Made by a program: the position numbers and the translations under genes
Source of the DNA: CAVYWD01 sp963772225
GTDB taxonomy: Bacteria; Myxococcota; Myxococcia; Myxococcales; UBA5297
Length of the DNA stretch: 64,000 bases
Assembly: GCA_963772225.1 (NCBI GenBank)
Contig: CAVYWD010000011.1
Span: 806,001-870,000 of the forward strand
Direction of reading: 5' to 3'
Notes under the pieces: model-generated
What the model was told of the DNA's origin: nothing
Seen by the model: only the letters and a program-made list of their open reading frames with translations
Databases searched by the model: none
Part shown: piece by piece, positions 35,750 through 43,866 of the stretch
Position numbering within the stretch: position 1 is the stretch's first letter
Layout of the letters: each line of letters opens with the position of its first letter

Positions 35750-37573
35750 TCAGTTGCTGACCTTGTAGCTCGCGGAATAGCTGCGGGTTGGGACTGGGCT
35801 GTCCGGCTTGAACCTATTGAGCTGATCCGGCGTAATGCGAGCGGATGTCTGCAGTGTAGCGTTGAAATCACCTCTCTGAATCATCTGGATGCCCGTCCCC
35901 ATGTCTTGCCCGCCGAGACTCGCGTCTCGCCCAATCACGAAGTTCACTTCCCTGCCAAGGGCGATGTTGCGATATTGGCGCACCGCCGACTGGACCAGCG
36001 CGGTCTCGCTTCTCTGGTAGTCGGCCGCGAGCATCACCGGGTCGTTCCGAGTGGAGACCCCCGAGAGCTTTTCTCGCACGGTTGCCTTTGCATCGAGGTG
36101 TTCTGCAATATTTTGGATGGATGGACCGATGTGGAGCTTCGCGCGAGCCAGATCCTTGTCGGTCATCTCCGGATGCATGACCTTCAGCGAGACCTCGTGC
36201 TGAGTCCCAAAACCCGCGAAGGAGCTTCGAGCCGACTCCTTCGGCCCGTTAGGATTCCAGTCCAGGTTGGCTCGGCCCTCGAGGTAGATGGCTCCAGCGA
36301 TGGCCCGGCCGTCGACGTTGTGGTTCTTGGCGGCCCGCTTGACGTCGTCGGACTTGCTCTCGAGAAGCTCGACGACCTTGTCGTTGGTCCCGAGACTGCT
36401 GCCGTCGGCGAACGCCGGCCAAGCGTCATTTTCAGTCGCAACCTTCCGTTCTTCGGCCTTGCTCCGGAGCCCATTGCCCGTCGCCGCCTCTATCGGATTC
36501 GGCGTCGTCGAACCGGCCGCTTTGACTCGCTGGGTTCCTTGAGAAAAGCCGTTCAGGACAATCTCTGCCACGCCCGCCGTCCGCTGCTGGCCGTAGCGCT
36601 TTTGCTGCTGGGCGATCTTTTCCTTGTCAGTACCGTAGAGGTCCCGATTGTAAGGTTTGAGGGCCTCGATGCTGGATTGGTAGTCGTCCAACGAGCTTCG
36701 AAACTTCTGGTCGAGGAGCTTGTCGCGAGCCGCGCCCTCCGGAAGGGCCGTGAATTCCGGGCTCTTTCTGATCTGGTCGACCTGCTTCTTGTCGGACTCA
36801 AGGAGCTGATTCCGGATGTTATCGGGATCAGACATGAACAGATCGGTCGAAGCCTTGACGCGCGCGCTGTAGTCCCGCTGGGTCTCCGGCGGGGTCGATG
36901 GATCCGCTTTGATCCTCTCCGCCGCCGCCTTCAGCGCGCGGTTGGCTCCGACGAAGTGCGACGCCTTTTCTGCCGCAGAGGTCGACCTCACGCCCGCTGA
37001 GATTTCCTGGTCCGCCTGCGTCAGGAGCTTGGAGATCGGGCTGTTTCGCGCGGCGGCCGCGGCCGCCATCGCGACCTTCTCGGCGGACTTCGCCTCTTGG
37101 AGCTCTTGCGTCGCCTTGGCCAAGTCGTCCTTCGCGGACTTCAAGTCGTCCGCCGCGCCCTTCGGGTTGGCTTTCAGCTTCGCTTCGAGCTCGGTCACCT
37201 TCGCCTGGAGACCGTCGACCTTCTGCTGCGCGGCTGCCGTGGCTGCCTTGGCTTCGGCCAGCCTCGTGTCGAACTCGAAGCCGTCTTTCGGAGGCTCCTG
37301 CGGGACGGAGGTGTCCGTCCCATTGGCATTGGTCTTCTGGCTGCCGCCGGCGGCCTCTTGAGGCGCGAGTCCGGGCGTTTCAACGAATTGATCGGAATTG
37401 TACCGGCGCGGGAACCCCTCCGCCTCGCCGTTTCCGCCGGTCGCGTTCGAACCCAGGACCCCGTTCGCGCTACCCAACGGCCCGACACCGGTGCCGTCGG
37501 GGCCGCTGCCGCCCTTGAGCCGGTCGTTCGGCGGGAACTTCTGATTTGAAACCTCGGCAAGGCGCAAACGCAT
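35750..37573 (-). CDS. Orphan 607-residue protein with lysozyme-like C-terminal motif
   Basis: The ATG at 37573 has a GGAGGAA about 7 bases upstream. There is no signal peptide. Residues 1-100 are Gly/Asn/Pro-rich and disordered; 100-175 form an Ala/Lys/Glu coiled coil; 175-350 are helical and charged. Residues about 415-525 contain NVDGRAIAGAIYLEGRAN, then LHIGPSIQNIAEHLDAK and RNDPVMLAADYQ. This order (Glu at the end of a helix, a later GPSIQNIAE helix, an RNDP element) resembles lysozyme-like muramidase domains, with Glu432 as the candidate catalytic acid. The family call is inference. Base composition is much lower than in neighbours (29 G/C of 60 at 36601-36660 against 50 of 60 at 38581-38640), a sign of transfer. 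It could be an exported wall-degrading effector. Confidence 0.8.
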   Translation of the reverse strand: MRLRLAEVSNQKFPPNDRLKGGSGPDGTGVGPLGSANGVLGSNATGGNGEAEGFPRRYNSDQFVETPGLAPQEAAGGSQKTNANGTDTSVPQEPPKDGFEFDTRLAEAKAATAAAQQKVDGLQAKVTELEAKLKANPKGAADDLKSAKDDLAKATQELQEAKSAEKVAMAAAAAARNSPISKLLTQADQEISAGVRSTSAAEKASHFVGANRALKAAAERIKADPSTPPETQRDYSARVKASTDLFMSDPDNIRNQLLESDKKQVDQIRKSPEFTALPEGAARDKLLDQKFRSSLDDYQSSIEALKPYNRDLYGTDKEKIAQQQKRYGQQRTAGVAEIVLNGFSQGTQRVKAAGSTTPNPIEAATGNGLRSKAEERKVATENDAWPAFADGSSLGTNDKVVELLESKSDDVKRAAKNHNVDGRAIAGAIYLEGRANLDWNPNGPKESARSSFAGFGTQHEVSLKVMHPEMTDKDLARAKLHIGPSIQNIAEHLDAKATVREKLSGVSTRNDPVMLAADYQRSETALVQSAVRQYRNIALGREVNFVIGRDASLGGQDMGTGIQMIQRGDFNATLQTSARITPDQLNRFKPDSPVPTRSYSASYKVSN

Positions 37574-38158
37574 CGGAAGTTCCTCCGGGTATCGGCGGCT
37601 TTGACGACGAAGAAGTTATCGGCAGGGCCCCGAGGAAGTTGCTTTGCACCCGAAGAAAGCTCTCGCCTCCGACATGCAGGCTTACGACCCTGGCGCGGAC
37701 CTGCCGTGCCCGGGCCGAAGCGTAGTTGCCGATGCTCGGATGCGCCACGCGGAGATCTTCCCGGCGTCCACCTTGGCGAGCAGGATCTCCTGGTCGAGGT
37801 AGGTCTTCGTGGGCGAGATCTCCCCGGTGACCGCCGCGGCGCCCGTCAGCCCCAGCGCCAGGAGCGCCCGGCCGAGGTCCAGCCAAGTCGCCCGGCACAA
37901 GGGATGGAAAGGCGGAGGGGCGAGCCCCGACATCGCAGGCTACGGCAGCTCGGCGGCGAGGGCGAGGCGCCGAGCCGCCGCCGCTCCAGCGCGGCCGAGA
38001 AGAGCCCGGCGAGCAAGATTCGCGACCGGCGTCACAGGTCATCGAAGCGCTCCGATCGCCCCGGCGCCCCGGCGCCCGATGGCGCCCGACGGCGCCCGCG
38101 AGACCTCGCCCGCGATTGGTCTACACTGGCGCTCAGGGAGGGCTGAGGCTCGACTGGG
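37574..38158. other. Intergenic region at the right edge of the low-GC island
   Basis: This stretch carries the promoter of the 607-residue gene on its left. The GC content rises again at about 37740. It contains one coding-like fragment (37682-37933, minus) and, near 38115, the probable promoter area of the hybrid kinase. Confidence 0.5.
37682..37933 (-). pseudogene. Possible truncated gene, N-terminal signal-peptide fragment
   Basis: The minus frame reads WLDLGRALLALGLTGAAAV followed by TGEISPTKTYLDQEILLAKV and DAGKISAW, with strong GC in third codon positions. This looks like the beginning of an exported protein. Past about 37740 the frame loses coding character and stops at 37682, where the low-GC segment begins. 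The ATG at 37933 has no ribosome binding site. It may be a gene cut off by arrival of the island. Confidence 0.3.
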
Positions 38159-40171
38159 ATGCGCGTGTTAGGCAGGGCTCCAAGGGACCACTGGGATACG
38201 GCGTCGCGCCTCGCCGCGGCCATCTCCGCCCTGTCGGAGCTCGGGGCCCAGGCCGACACCGAAGGTCGCGTCCTCGAACAAGCGCCCCAGCTCCTGTGCC
38301 AGTCCCTGGGGCTCGCGTCCTGCGCGGTGCTCGTCCCCGGCCTGGGCCCGAACGCGCTGGTGGCCCTTTCGTGGTCCGGGCGCGACTGCCCGCAACCCGT
38401 CGCGCGCTCCGAGGCGAGCCCGCTGCTTCAGTGCCTGGAGCGAGGCGAGGCGCTGATTCTCCCCGGCGAGGCCGGGCCCTCGGCGCCAGCCCGATGGGCT
38501 TGCGCCCGCATCGGCGGCCCCGCCCGCGGCGTGCTCGTGGCGTGCGCACAGGCCCCCGAAGCCTTCGGCGCCGAGGCGTCGCTGCTCAAGGCCGCGGCGG
38601 ACGCGCTCGGGCTGGCGGTCGACCGCGCCCGGCTGGCGGCCGGCTCCGAGCGGTCGGCGCACAGCATCCGGTCGTTCATCCACAACTCGCCGGACATGAT
38701 CTTCGTCCACCGCGAGGGAGTCATCCTCTTCGTGAACCCGGCGTTCGTGGCGCGCCTCGGGCTGCGATCGCTCGAGGAGGCCGTCGGCCGCTCGGTGCTC
38801 GAGTATGTCCATCCGGACGACCGAGTGACGGTCGAGGAGCGCATGAAGGGCCGAGCGCCCTCGGGCCTGGCGCCCGCCGAGGAGCTCCGGATGCTGGATC
38901 ACAACGGCCGAATCGTGGTGATCGAGGGCATCGGCATCCCGCTGCTGCTGGGCGACGAGCCGGTGCGCGTGGGGATCGCCCGCGACTTGACCGAGCGCAA
39001 GGAGCTTCAGGCGCGAATTGCGCTATCCAACCGCATGGTGTCCATGGGCACGCTGGCGGCCGGGCTGGCCCACGAGCTCAACAACCCGCTCGCCTACGTC
39101 TACGCGAACCTGCAGCACCTGATGTCTAAGCTCCCTCGGGCGCTGGCCGCGGGCGGCGCCGGAGCCTCGCTGGCCGGCGGGCTGCAAGCCGCCGTGCGCG
39201 ATGCCTTCGAGGGCGCCGAGCGGATGAGGGGCATCGTCGCCGGCGTGAAAACCTTCACCCGCGGCGATGCCCAGGACCGCTCCGCCGTAGAGCTGGGGCC
39301 GCTGCTCGACTCCTGCTCGAGCCTGGCGGCCAACGAGGTCCGCCACCGCGCCCGGCTGGTGAAGGACTACGCGGACGTCCCCCTTGTCCTCGGGAGCTCA
39401 GGGAAGCTCGGGCAAGTGTTCGTCAACCTCATCGTGAACGCGGCCCAGGCCATCCCCGCGGGCGCCGTGGACGCGAACGAGATCCGCCTGTCGACCCGCC
39501 TGCTCTCCGACGGGCGCGTCTGCGCCGAGGTCCAAGACACGGGCTGTGGCATCGCGCCCGAGCACTTGCCCCGGGTGTTCGACCCGTTCTTCACCACCAA
39601 GGGCCTGAGGGAAGGGACCGGGCTTGGCCTGTGGATCTGCCAGGACATCGTGGTCGCGCTCGGCGGGGAGATGGCGGTCGAAAGCGAGCCCGGGCGAGGG
39701 ACCACCTTCCGCGTCCTGCTTCAGCCCGCAGCGCGGGCACAGGCGGCCCCCATTGGCGCGAGCGCGACGTCGAGCGCGGCCGCCGCCGGCGCCCAACGCC
39801 GGGGCCGGGTCCTGGTCGTAGACGACGAGCGCCTCGTCGCCGAGGTGATCCGCCGGTCTTTGGCGGACGACCACGACGTCGAGATCGAGACCCGCGCGAG
39901 CTCTGCGCTCGGCCGCCTCTCCACCCAGAGGTTCGACGCGGTCGTCTGCGACCTGCAGATGCCCGAGGTCACCGGCATGGAGATCTACAGGCGCCTCGCC
40001 GAGCAGGCGCCCGACGGGCGCTCGCCGCCCTTCGTCTTCGTCACCGGCGGCGCATTCACGCCCGAGGCCCAGGCCTTCCTCCAGAGCTCGAAGGCGACGT
40101 GCCTGGACAAGCCCATCGACTTCGTTGCGCTCAAGCGGTGCATCCAGGCCTTGATGTCCTCCGGGGGCTAG
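38159..40171 (+). CDS. Hybrid sensor histidine kinase
   Basis: A 670-residue cytoplasmic kinase with no membrane segments. Order: GAF-like domain (about 10-160), PAS domain (about 165-285; NSPDMIFVHREGVILFVNPAF), HisKA with phospho-acceptor His305 in GLAHELNNP, HATPase (VNLIVNAAQAI, DTGCGIAPEHLPRVFDPF, GTGLGLWI), an Ala-rich linker, and a C-terminal receiver (VLVVDDERLV, phospho-acceptor Asp598 in VVCDLQMPEV, conserved Lys in CLDKPID). No DNA-binding partner is adjacent. A sixA-like gene follows after 107 bases. Confidence 0.95.
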   Translation: MRVLGRAPRDHWDTASRLAAAISALSELGAQADTEGRVLEQAPQLLCQSLGLASCAVLVPGLGPNALVALSWSGRDCPQPVARSEASPLLQCLERGEALILPGEAGPSAPARWACARIGGPARGVLVACAQAPEAFGAEASLLKAAADALGLAVDRARLAAGSERSAHSIRSFIHNSPDMIFVHREGVILFVNPAFVARLGLRSLEEAVGRSVLEYVHPDDRVTVEERMKGRAPSGLAPAEELRMLDHNGRIVVIEGIGIPLLLGDEPVRVGIARDLTERKELQARIALSNRMVSMGTLAAGLAHELNNPLAYVYANLQHLMSKLPRALAAGGAGASLAGGLQAAVRDAFEGAERMRGIVAGVKTFTRGDAQDRSAVELGPLLDSCSSLAANEVRHRARLVKDYADVPLVLGSSGKLGQVFVNLIVNAAQAIPAGAVDANEIRLSTRLLSDGRVCAEVQDTGCGIAPEHLPRVFDPFFTTKGLREGTGLGLWICQDIVVALGGEMAVESEPGRGTTFRVLLQPAARAQAAPIGASATSSAAAAGAQRRGRVLVVDDERLVAEVIRRSLADDHDVEIETRASSALGRLSTQRFDAVVCDLQMPEVTGMEIYRRLAEQAPDGRSPPFVFVTGGAFTPEAQAFLQSSKATCLDKPIDFVALKRCIQALMSSGG

Positions 40172-40278
40172 AAGGCGCGTCGAGGCAAGCGCGGTGTGCT
40201 GGCGGGTTGCGGTGAGCAGGCGCCGGCCGCTACGGTAAATCAGGGGCACGCAACCCCCGCGTTTCAGCAGGAGGACGT

Positions 40279-40806
40279 TTGCGATCGACCGAGAAGGGAG
40301 TCCCCGTGGCAGGCTCTCGGGTTCAGCTCCTGGCCATGCGGCACGGCGCCGCCGGACGGGCGACCACCGACCTGGACCGCGCCCTCACCGACGAGGGGCG
40401 CGAGCAGGTGCGCCAGGTCGCAAAGCAGCTCGCGAGCGAGCTGCCCGCCCGGCCCGAGAAGCTGTTCTCGAGCCCCTACCCGCGCGCCCGCGAAACCGCG
40501 TCCATCGCCGGCGCGCTCCTCGGGGCGGCCGTCGAGACGCTGAGCGAGCTGGGCGCCGGCGAGGCGACGTCTTCGGATATCGTCATCGCGCTTCGCGCCC
40601 TGGCCCCGAGCGCCACCCGGCTCATGATCGTCGGGCACGCGCCCGACCTGGGTGACCTGGTGAGCGCGCTCACGGGCTCCTCGAGGGCGACGCTCGCGAC
40701 GGCCGAGGTGGCGCAGCTGGAGGGAGAGCGCCTGGAGCGGGGCGCGATGCGGCTCGTTCAGATCTGGAGCCCAGACGAGCAACGACGCCAGCCGGAATGG
40801 ATCTGA
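40279..40806 (+). CDS. sixA: SixA-type phosphohistidine phosphatase
   Basis: The 175-residue protein has the histidine phosphatase RHG motif (LLAMRHGAA), FSSPYPRARETA and the second His in LMIVGHAPDL. The TTG at 40279 is supported by AGGAGG; a GTG at 40306 is an alternative. SixA removes phosphate from phosphohistidine in phosphorelays, so the preceding hybrid kinase is a likely target. The last ten or so codons (DEQRRQPEWI) lie inside a dispersed repeat shared with 30842-30886, which suggests the natural C-terminus was altered. Confidence 0.88.
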   Translation: MRSTEKGVPVAGSRVQLLAMRHGAAGRATTDLDRALTDEGREQVRQVAKQLASELPARPEKLFSSPYPRARETASIAGALLGAAVETLSELGAGEATSSDIVIALRALAPSATRLMIVGHAPDLGDLVSALTGSSRATLATAEVAQLEGERLERGAMRLVQIWSPDEQRRQPEWI

Positions 40807-40818
40807 CATCGAGATGGA
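40774..40818. repeat. Second copy of the dispersed 45-base repeat
   Basis: Identical at 40 of 45 positions to 30842-30886. It covers the end of sixA and its stop codon. No matching inverted arm was found here, so this is a partial copy of the hairpin element. Confidence 0.75.
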
Positions 40819-40971
40819 CCGCGCGGCTCGTCAGAGGCGTGGGAGGTCGTGGTCCTGAGCCGCGGCGACGACCTGCGATGCAAGCTCGGCGAGCACCTGC
40901 CCCCGTGTGCCGACCTTCCAGGGCTGGCTCCGCTCTCCGACGAGCTCTTCACCCAAATCCTCGCGCGCTGA
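40807..40971 (+). pseudogene. Coding-like remnant in frame after sixA
   Basis: In the same frame as sixA, after its TGA, the sequence reads EVVVLSRGDDLRCKLGEHLP, PCADLPGLAPLSDELFTQIL, AR and stops at 40971. It has no ATG; a GTG at 40849 is the only start. It looks like the C-terminal end of a real protein, separated from its beginning, possibly by the dispersed repeat. Confidence 0.35.
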
Positions 40972-40998
40972 TCCACCCGGGCGCTTGCCGGAGCGGCC

Positions 40999-42525
40999 TC
41001 AACTCGCCGCGGGGGGCCTCCAGGCCAGGCTCGGGACGCGGAGCCGGCCATCTGCCACCTCGGCCACCCTCCGAGGCGCCACGCCGCGCGCGTCGAAGGC
41101 CCGCTTCCAGGCGGCAAAGCTTCCGCCCGCGCGCCAGGCGTCGAGCGCCGCGAGGCCGGCCTCCGGCCCGCTCTGCGCGAGCATGTACTCGACGAACGCC
41201 CAGCGCGCCGAGGTCGAGCGGATCTCCACCCGGCCCTTCACCTGCCGCTTGAGGCGCGTGAGCCGAGCCTCGAGGACGCCCAGGGCCTCGAACGGCGCGC
41301 CGTCGAGCGGCGTGTTGCGCTTGGCGCAGAAGGGCGCGATGCCCAGGGAGACCGGGACGACCTTCGAGAGCTCGGCCGCGAACGCCGCCAGCTCGTCGAC
41401 GTCGGCGTCGGTCTCGTTGGGCAGGCCCACCATCTCGTAGAGCTTGAGCCTCGGGATCCCGGCCTCGCGCGCGAGCTGTGCGCTGCGCAAGAGGTGCTTC
41501 TCCTGCGTGTTCCGATTCACCGCGTCGCGAAGGCGCTGCGACATGCCGTCGGAGGCGATGGTCAGCGTCCGATAGCCGCCTCGAGCGAGCAAGCCGACGA
41601 GCTCGGGGTTCAGCCGGTCGGCGCGCAGGCTAGAGATGCCCACCTCGCGGCCGCCGTCGATGAGCGCGCGCAGGATGGCCGCGAGCTCTGGGTGATCGGT
41701 CACCGCCGCGCCCACCAGCCCCACTCGGCGCGCGCCCTCGGGCAAGAGGCGCAAGAGCCTCTGGGCGGGCACCGCCCGCATCCCGCCGTTGGTGGTGCGC
41801 CGCATCACGCAGTAGGTGCAGCCGCGCGAGCAGCCGCGCTCCGCCTCGACCAGGAACATGGAGCGCAGCTCGGTGTGCGGCGTGAGGATCTGGCTCGCCG
41901 CCGGCAGCCGATCGTCCGGCGCCCGAGCGACGCGCCCCGGCGTCGCGCTCAGACCTGGAACGAGGAAGCCGGGCCGACGGCCCAGCTCGGCGAGCAGCCC
42001 GGCCCGGTCGACCTCGGACCCCGCCACCTCGAGCAGCTGGTGGATGAGCTCCTCGGCCTCCCCCAAGGCGATCACGTCCGCGAAAGGCTCGAGCGGCGCC
42101 GGGTTCGAGAAGGTGAGCGGGCCGCCGACCACGACCAGCGGGTGGCGGCCGTCGCGCTCTTGCCGAAGGAGCGGCAGCCCCGCGAGCTCGAGCATCTCGA
42201 AGACACCGGTCAGCTCCAGCTCGTAGGCCACCGAGAAGGCGACGACCCCCATCCGCGAGACCTCGGCCTGGGTCTCGTAGGTGAAGAGCGGCGCGCCGGA
42301 CGCCCGGAAAGCGGGGACGTCGTCGGGCAGGAAGGCACGCTCGGCGGTCGCGCCGGGGTGCGCGTGGATCTCTCGATAGAGGGCCTGGAACCCGAGCGAG
42401 CTCATCCCCACGTGGTAGGGGCTCGGGTAGCAGAGCGCCACCCGCAGCGGCGCGTCCTTGAAGAGCGCGCCCGACTCGTCGGCGAGCCGCGCCCGCACCG
42501 CCTGCACCTGGGGCCAGTGAGCCAT
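40999..42525 (-). CDS. B12-binding domain radical SAM protein
   Basis: A 508-residue protein: an N-terminal B12-binding-type Rossmann region (residues about 25-170; LRVALCYPSPYHVGMSSLGF, VVVGGPLTFSNPAPL), a radical SAM domain with the iron-sulphur motif CSRGCTYC, and a C-terminal part. Such proteins use S-adenosylmethionine radical chemistry; the layout resembles the large family of uncharacterised tandem B12/radical SAM enzymes. It may form a unit with the gene upstream at 42562. The substrate is unknown. Confidence 0.88.
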   Translation of the reverse strand: MAHWPQVQAVRARLADESGALFKDAPLRVALCYPSPYHVGMSSLGFQALYREIHAHPGATAERAFLPDDVPAFRASGAPLFTYETQAEVSRMGVVAFSVAYELELTGVFEMLELAGLPLLRQERDGRHPLVVVGGPLTFSNPAPLEPFADVIALGEAEELIHQLLEVAGSEVDRAGLLAELGRRPGFLVPGLSATPGRVARAPDDRLPAASQILTPHTELRSMFLVEAERGCSRGCTYCVMRRTTNGGMRAVPAQRLLRLLPEGARRVGLVGAAVTDHPELAAILRALIDGGREVGISSLRADRLNPELVGLLARGGYRTLTIASDGMSQRLRDAVNRNTQEKHLLRSAQLAREAGIPRLKLYEMVGLPNETDADVDELAAFAAELSKVVPVSLGIAPFCAKRNTPLDGAPFEALGVLEARLTRLKRQVKGRVEIRSTSARWAFVEYMLAQSGPEAGLAALDAWRAGGSFAAWKRAFDARGVAPRRVAEVADGRLRVPSLAWRPPAAS

Positions 42526-42561
42526 TGCAATAGCCTAACAGCGGAGCAGAGCCCGCCCCTC

Positions 42562-43713
42562 CTACGAGGCGGCCGCGAGCGCGCCGGCGAGGTCGTCGAT
42601 GAGGTCCTGCCGGTCCTCGATGCCCACTGACAAGCGGATGAGGCCGTCCGAGATGCCGAGTCGCTCGCGATTCTCCTTGGGCACGGAAGCGTGCGTCATG
42701 ATGGCCGGGTGCTCGATGAGCGACTCGACGCCGCCCAGCGACTCGGCGCACGAGAAGATCCGCACCGCCTTGAGGAACGCCCGAGCCGCCGGGAGGCCGC
42801 CTTTGATGACGAACGTCAGCATGCCGCCGAAGCCCTTCATCTGCCGCAAGGCGAGCGCGTGCTGCGGATGGCGCTCGAGGCCGGGCCAGGTCACCTTCTC
42901 GACCTTGGGGTGCGCCGACAGGAACTCGGCGACCTCCCGCGCGTTCTTCTCGTGCCGCTCCATGCGCACCGCCAGCGTCTTCACGCCGCGCAGCACCAGG
43001 AACGCGTCCATGGGCCCCGGCACGCCTCCCACCGCGTTCTGCAGGAAGTAGAGCCGCTCCGCGAGGGCGGCGTCGCTCGTGCCCAAGAAGCCGCCGACCA
43101 CGTCCGAGTGGCCGTTCAGGTACTTGGTCGTCGAGTGGAGCACGAGGTTGATCCCGTGCTCGAGCGGGCGCTGAAAGACGGGCGTCATGAAGGTGTTGTC
43201 GCAGACCGAGAGCACCTTCCGGCGCCGGCAGACGTCGGCCACCGCGGCGAGGTCGACGAGCTTGAGCATGGGGTTGGTCGGCGTCTCCACCCAGACCGCC
43301 TTCGTCTGCGGCGTCAGCGCCGCCTCGAGGTTCTTGACGTCGGTCAGGTCGGCGAACGTGAAGGTGAGGCCCAGCCGGCGAAAGACCTTGTCGAAGAGCC
43401 GGAACGTGCCGCCGTAGACGTCGTCGGAGCAGACGATGTGGTCGCCGGCGTCGAAGAGGTGCATCACCGCGTCGGCCGCGGCGCACCCGGAGCCGAAGGC
43501 CAACCCGAAGCGGGCGCCCTCGAGCGCGGCGAGGCAGTCCTCCAGCGCCTTGCGCGTCGGATTCTTGGTGCGGCTGTACTCATACCCCTTGTGCTCGCCC
43601 GGCCCGGCCTGGACGTAGGTCGAGGTGAGGTAGACCGGCGTCATGATGGCCCCGGTGGTCGGGTCGGGCTCTTGTCCGGCGTGGATGGCGAGCGTGTCGA
43701 ACCGCAGCGGCAT
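42562..43713 (-). CDS. Cystathionine gamma-synthase/lyase family PLP enzyme
   Basis: The 383-residue product starts at 43713 with GAGGAG upstream. It has DTLAIHAGQEPDPTTGA at the N-terminus, YSRTKNPTRKALEDCLAALE, the PLP-binding segment VLHSTTKYLNGHSDVVGG with its Schiff-base Lys, and ESLGGVESLIEHPA near the end. These mark the Cys/Met metabolism PLP family (trans-sulphuration: cystathionine gamma-synthase or gamma-lyase). Sequence alone does not separate synthase from lyase. Confidence 0.93.
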   Translation of the reverse strand: MPLRFDTLAIHAGQEPDPTTGAIMTPVYLTSTYVQAGPGEHKGYEYSRTKNPTRKALEDCLAALEGARFGLAFGSGCAAADAVMHLFDAGDHIVCSDDVYGGTFRLFDKVFRRLGLTFTFADLTDVKNLEAALTPQTKAVWVETPTNPMLKLVDLAAVADVCRRRKVLSVCDNTFMTPVFQRPLEHGINLVLHSTTKYLNGHSDVVGGFLGTSDAALAERLYFLQNAVGGVPGPMDAFLVLRGVKTLAVRMERHEKNAREVAEFLSAHPKVEKVTWPGLERHPQHALALRQMKGFGGMLTFVIKGGLPAARAFLKAVRIFSCAESLGGVESLIEHPAIMTHASVPKENRERLGISDGLIRLSVGIEDRQDLIDDLAGALAAAS

Positions 43714-43866
43714 GGCGAGTCTCCTCGAGAGAGCAACGGCTCTGGCGGCGCTGCGGGCGCATGGCAGACCTTTGCCCGGGCCGTCAAGCGGCATCGCGAA
43801 CCGGCGCTCCGGTCCGCTCAGCGCCTGATAGCAGGCGGGGCGCGGCTTTGCCATGATTCGCAACGA

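Noticed and set aside
42691..43866. N-terminal extension of the DHH-like gene across the PLP-enzyme gene
   Set aside because: This part is antisense to a clear cystathionine gamma-synthase-type gene; the real start is the ATG at 43867.
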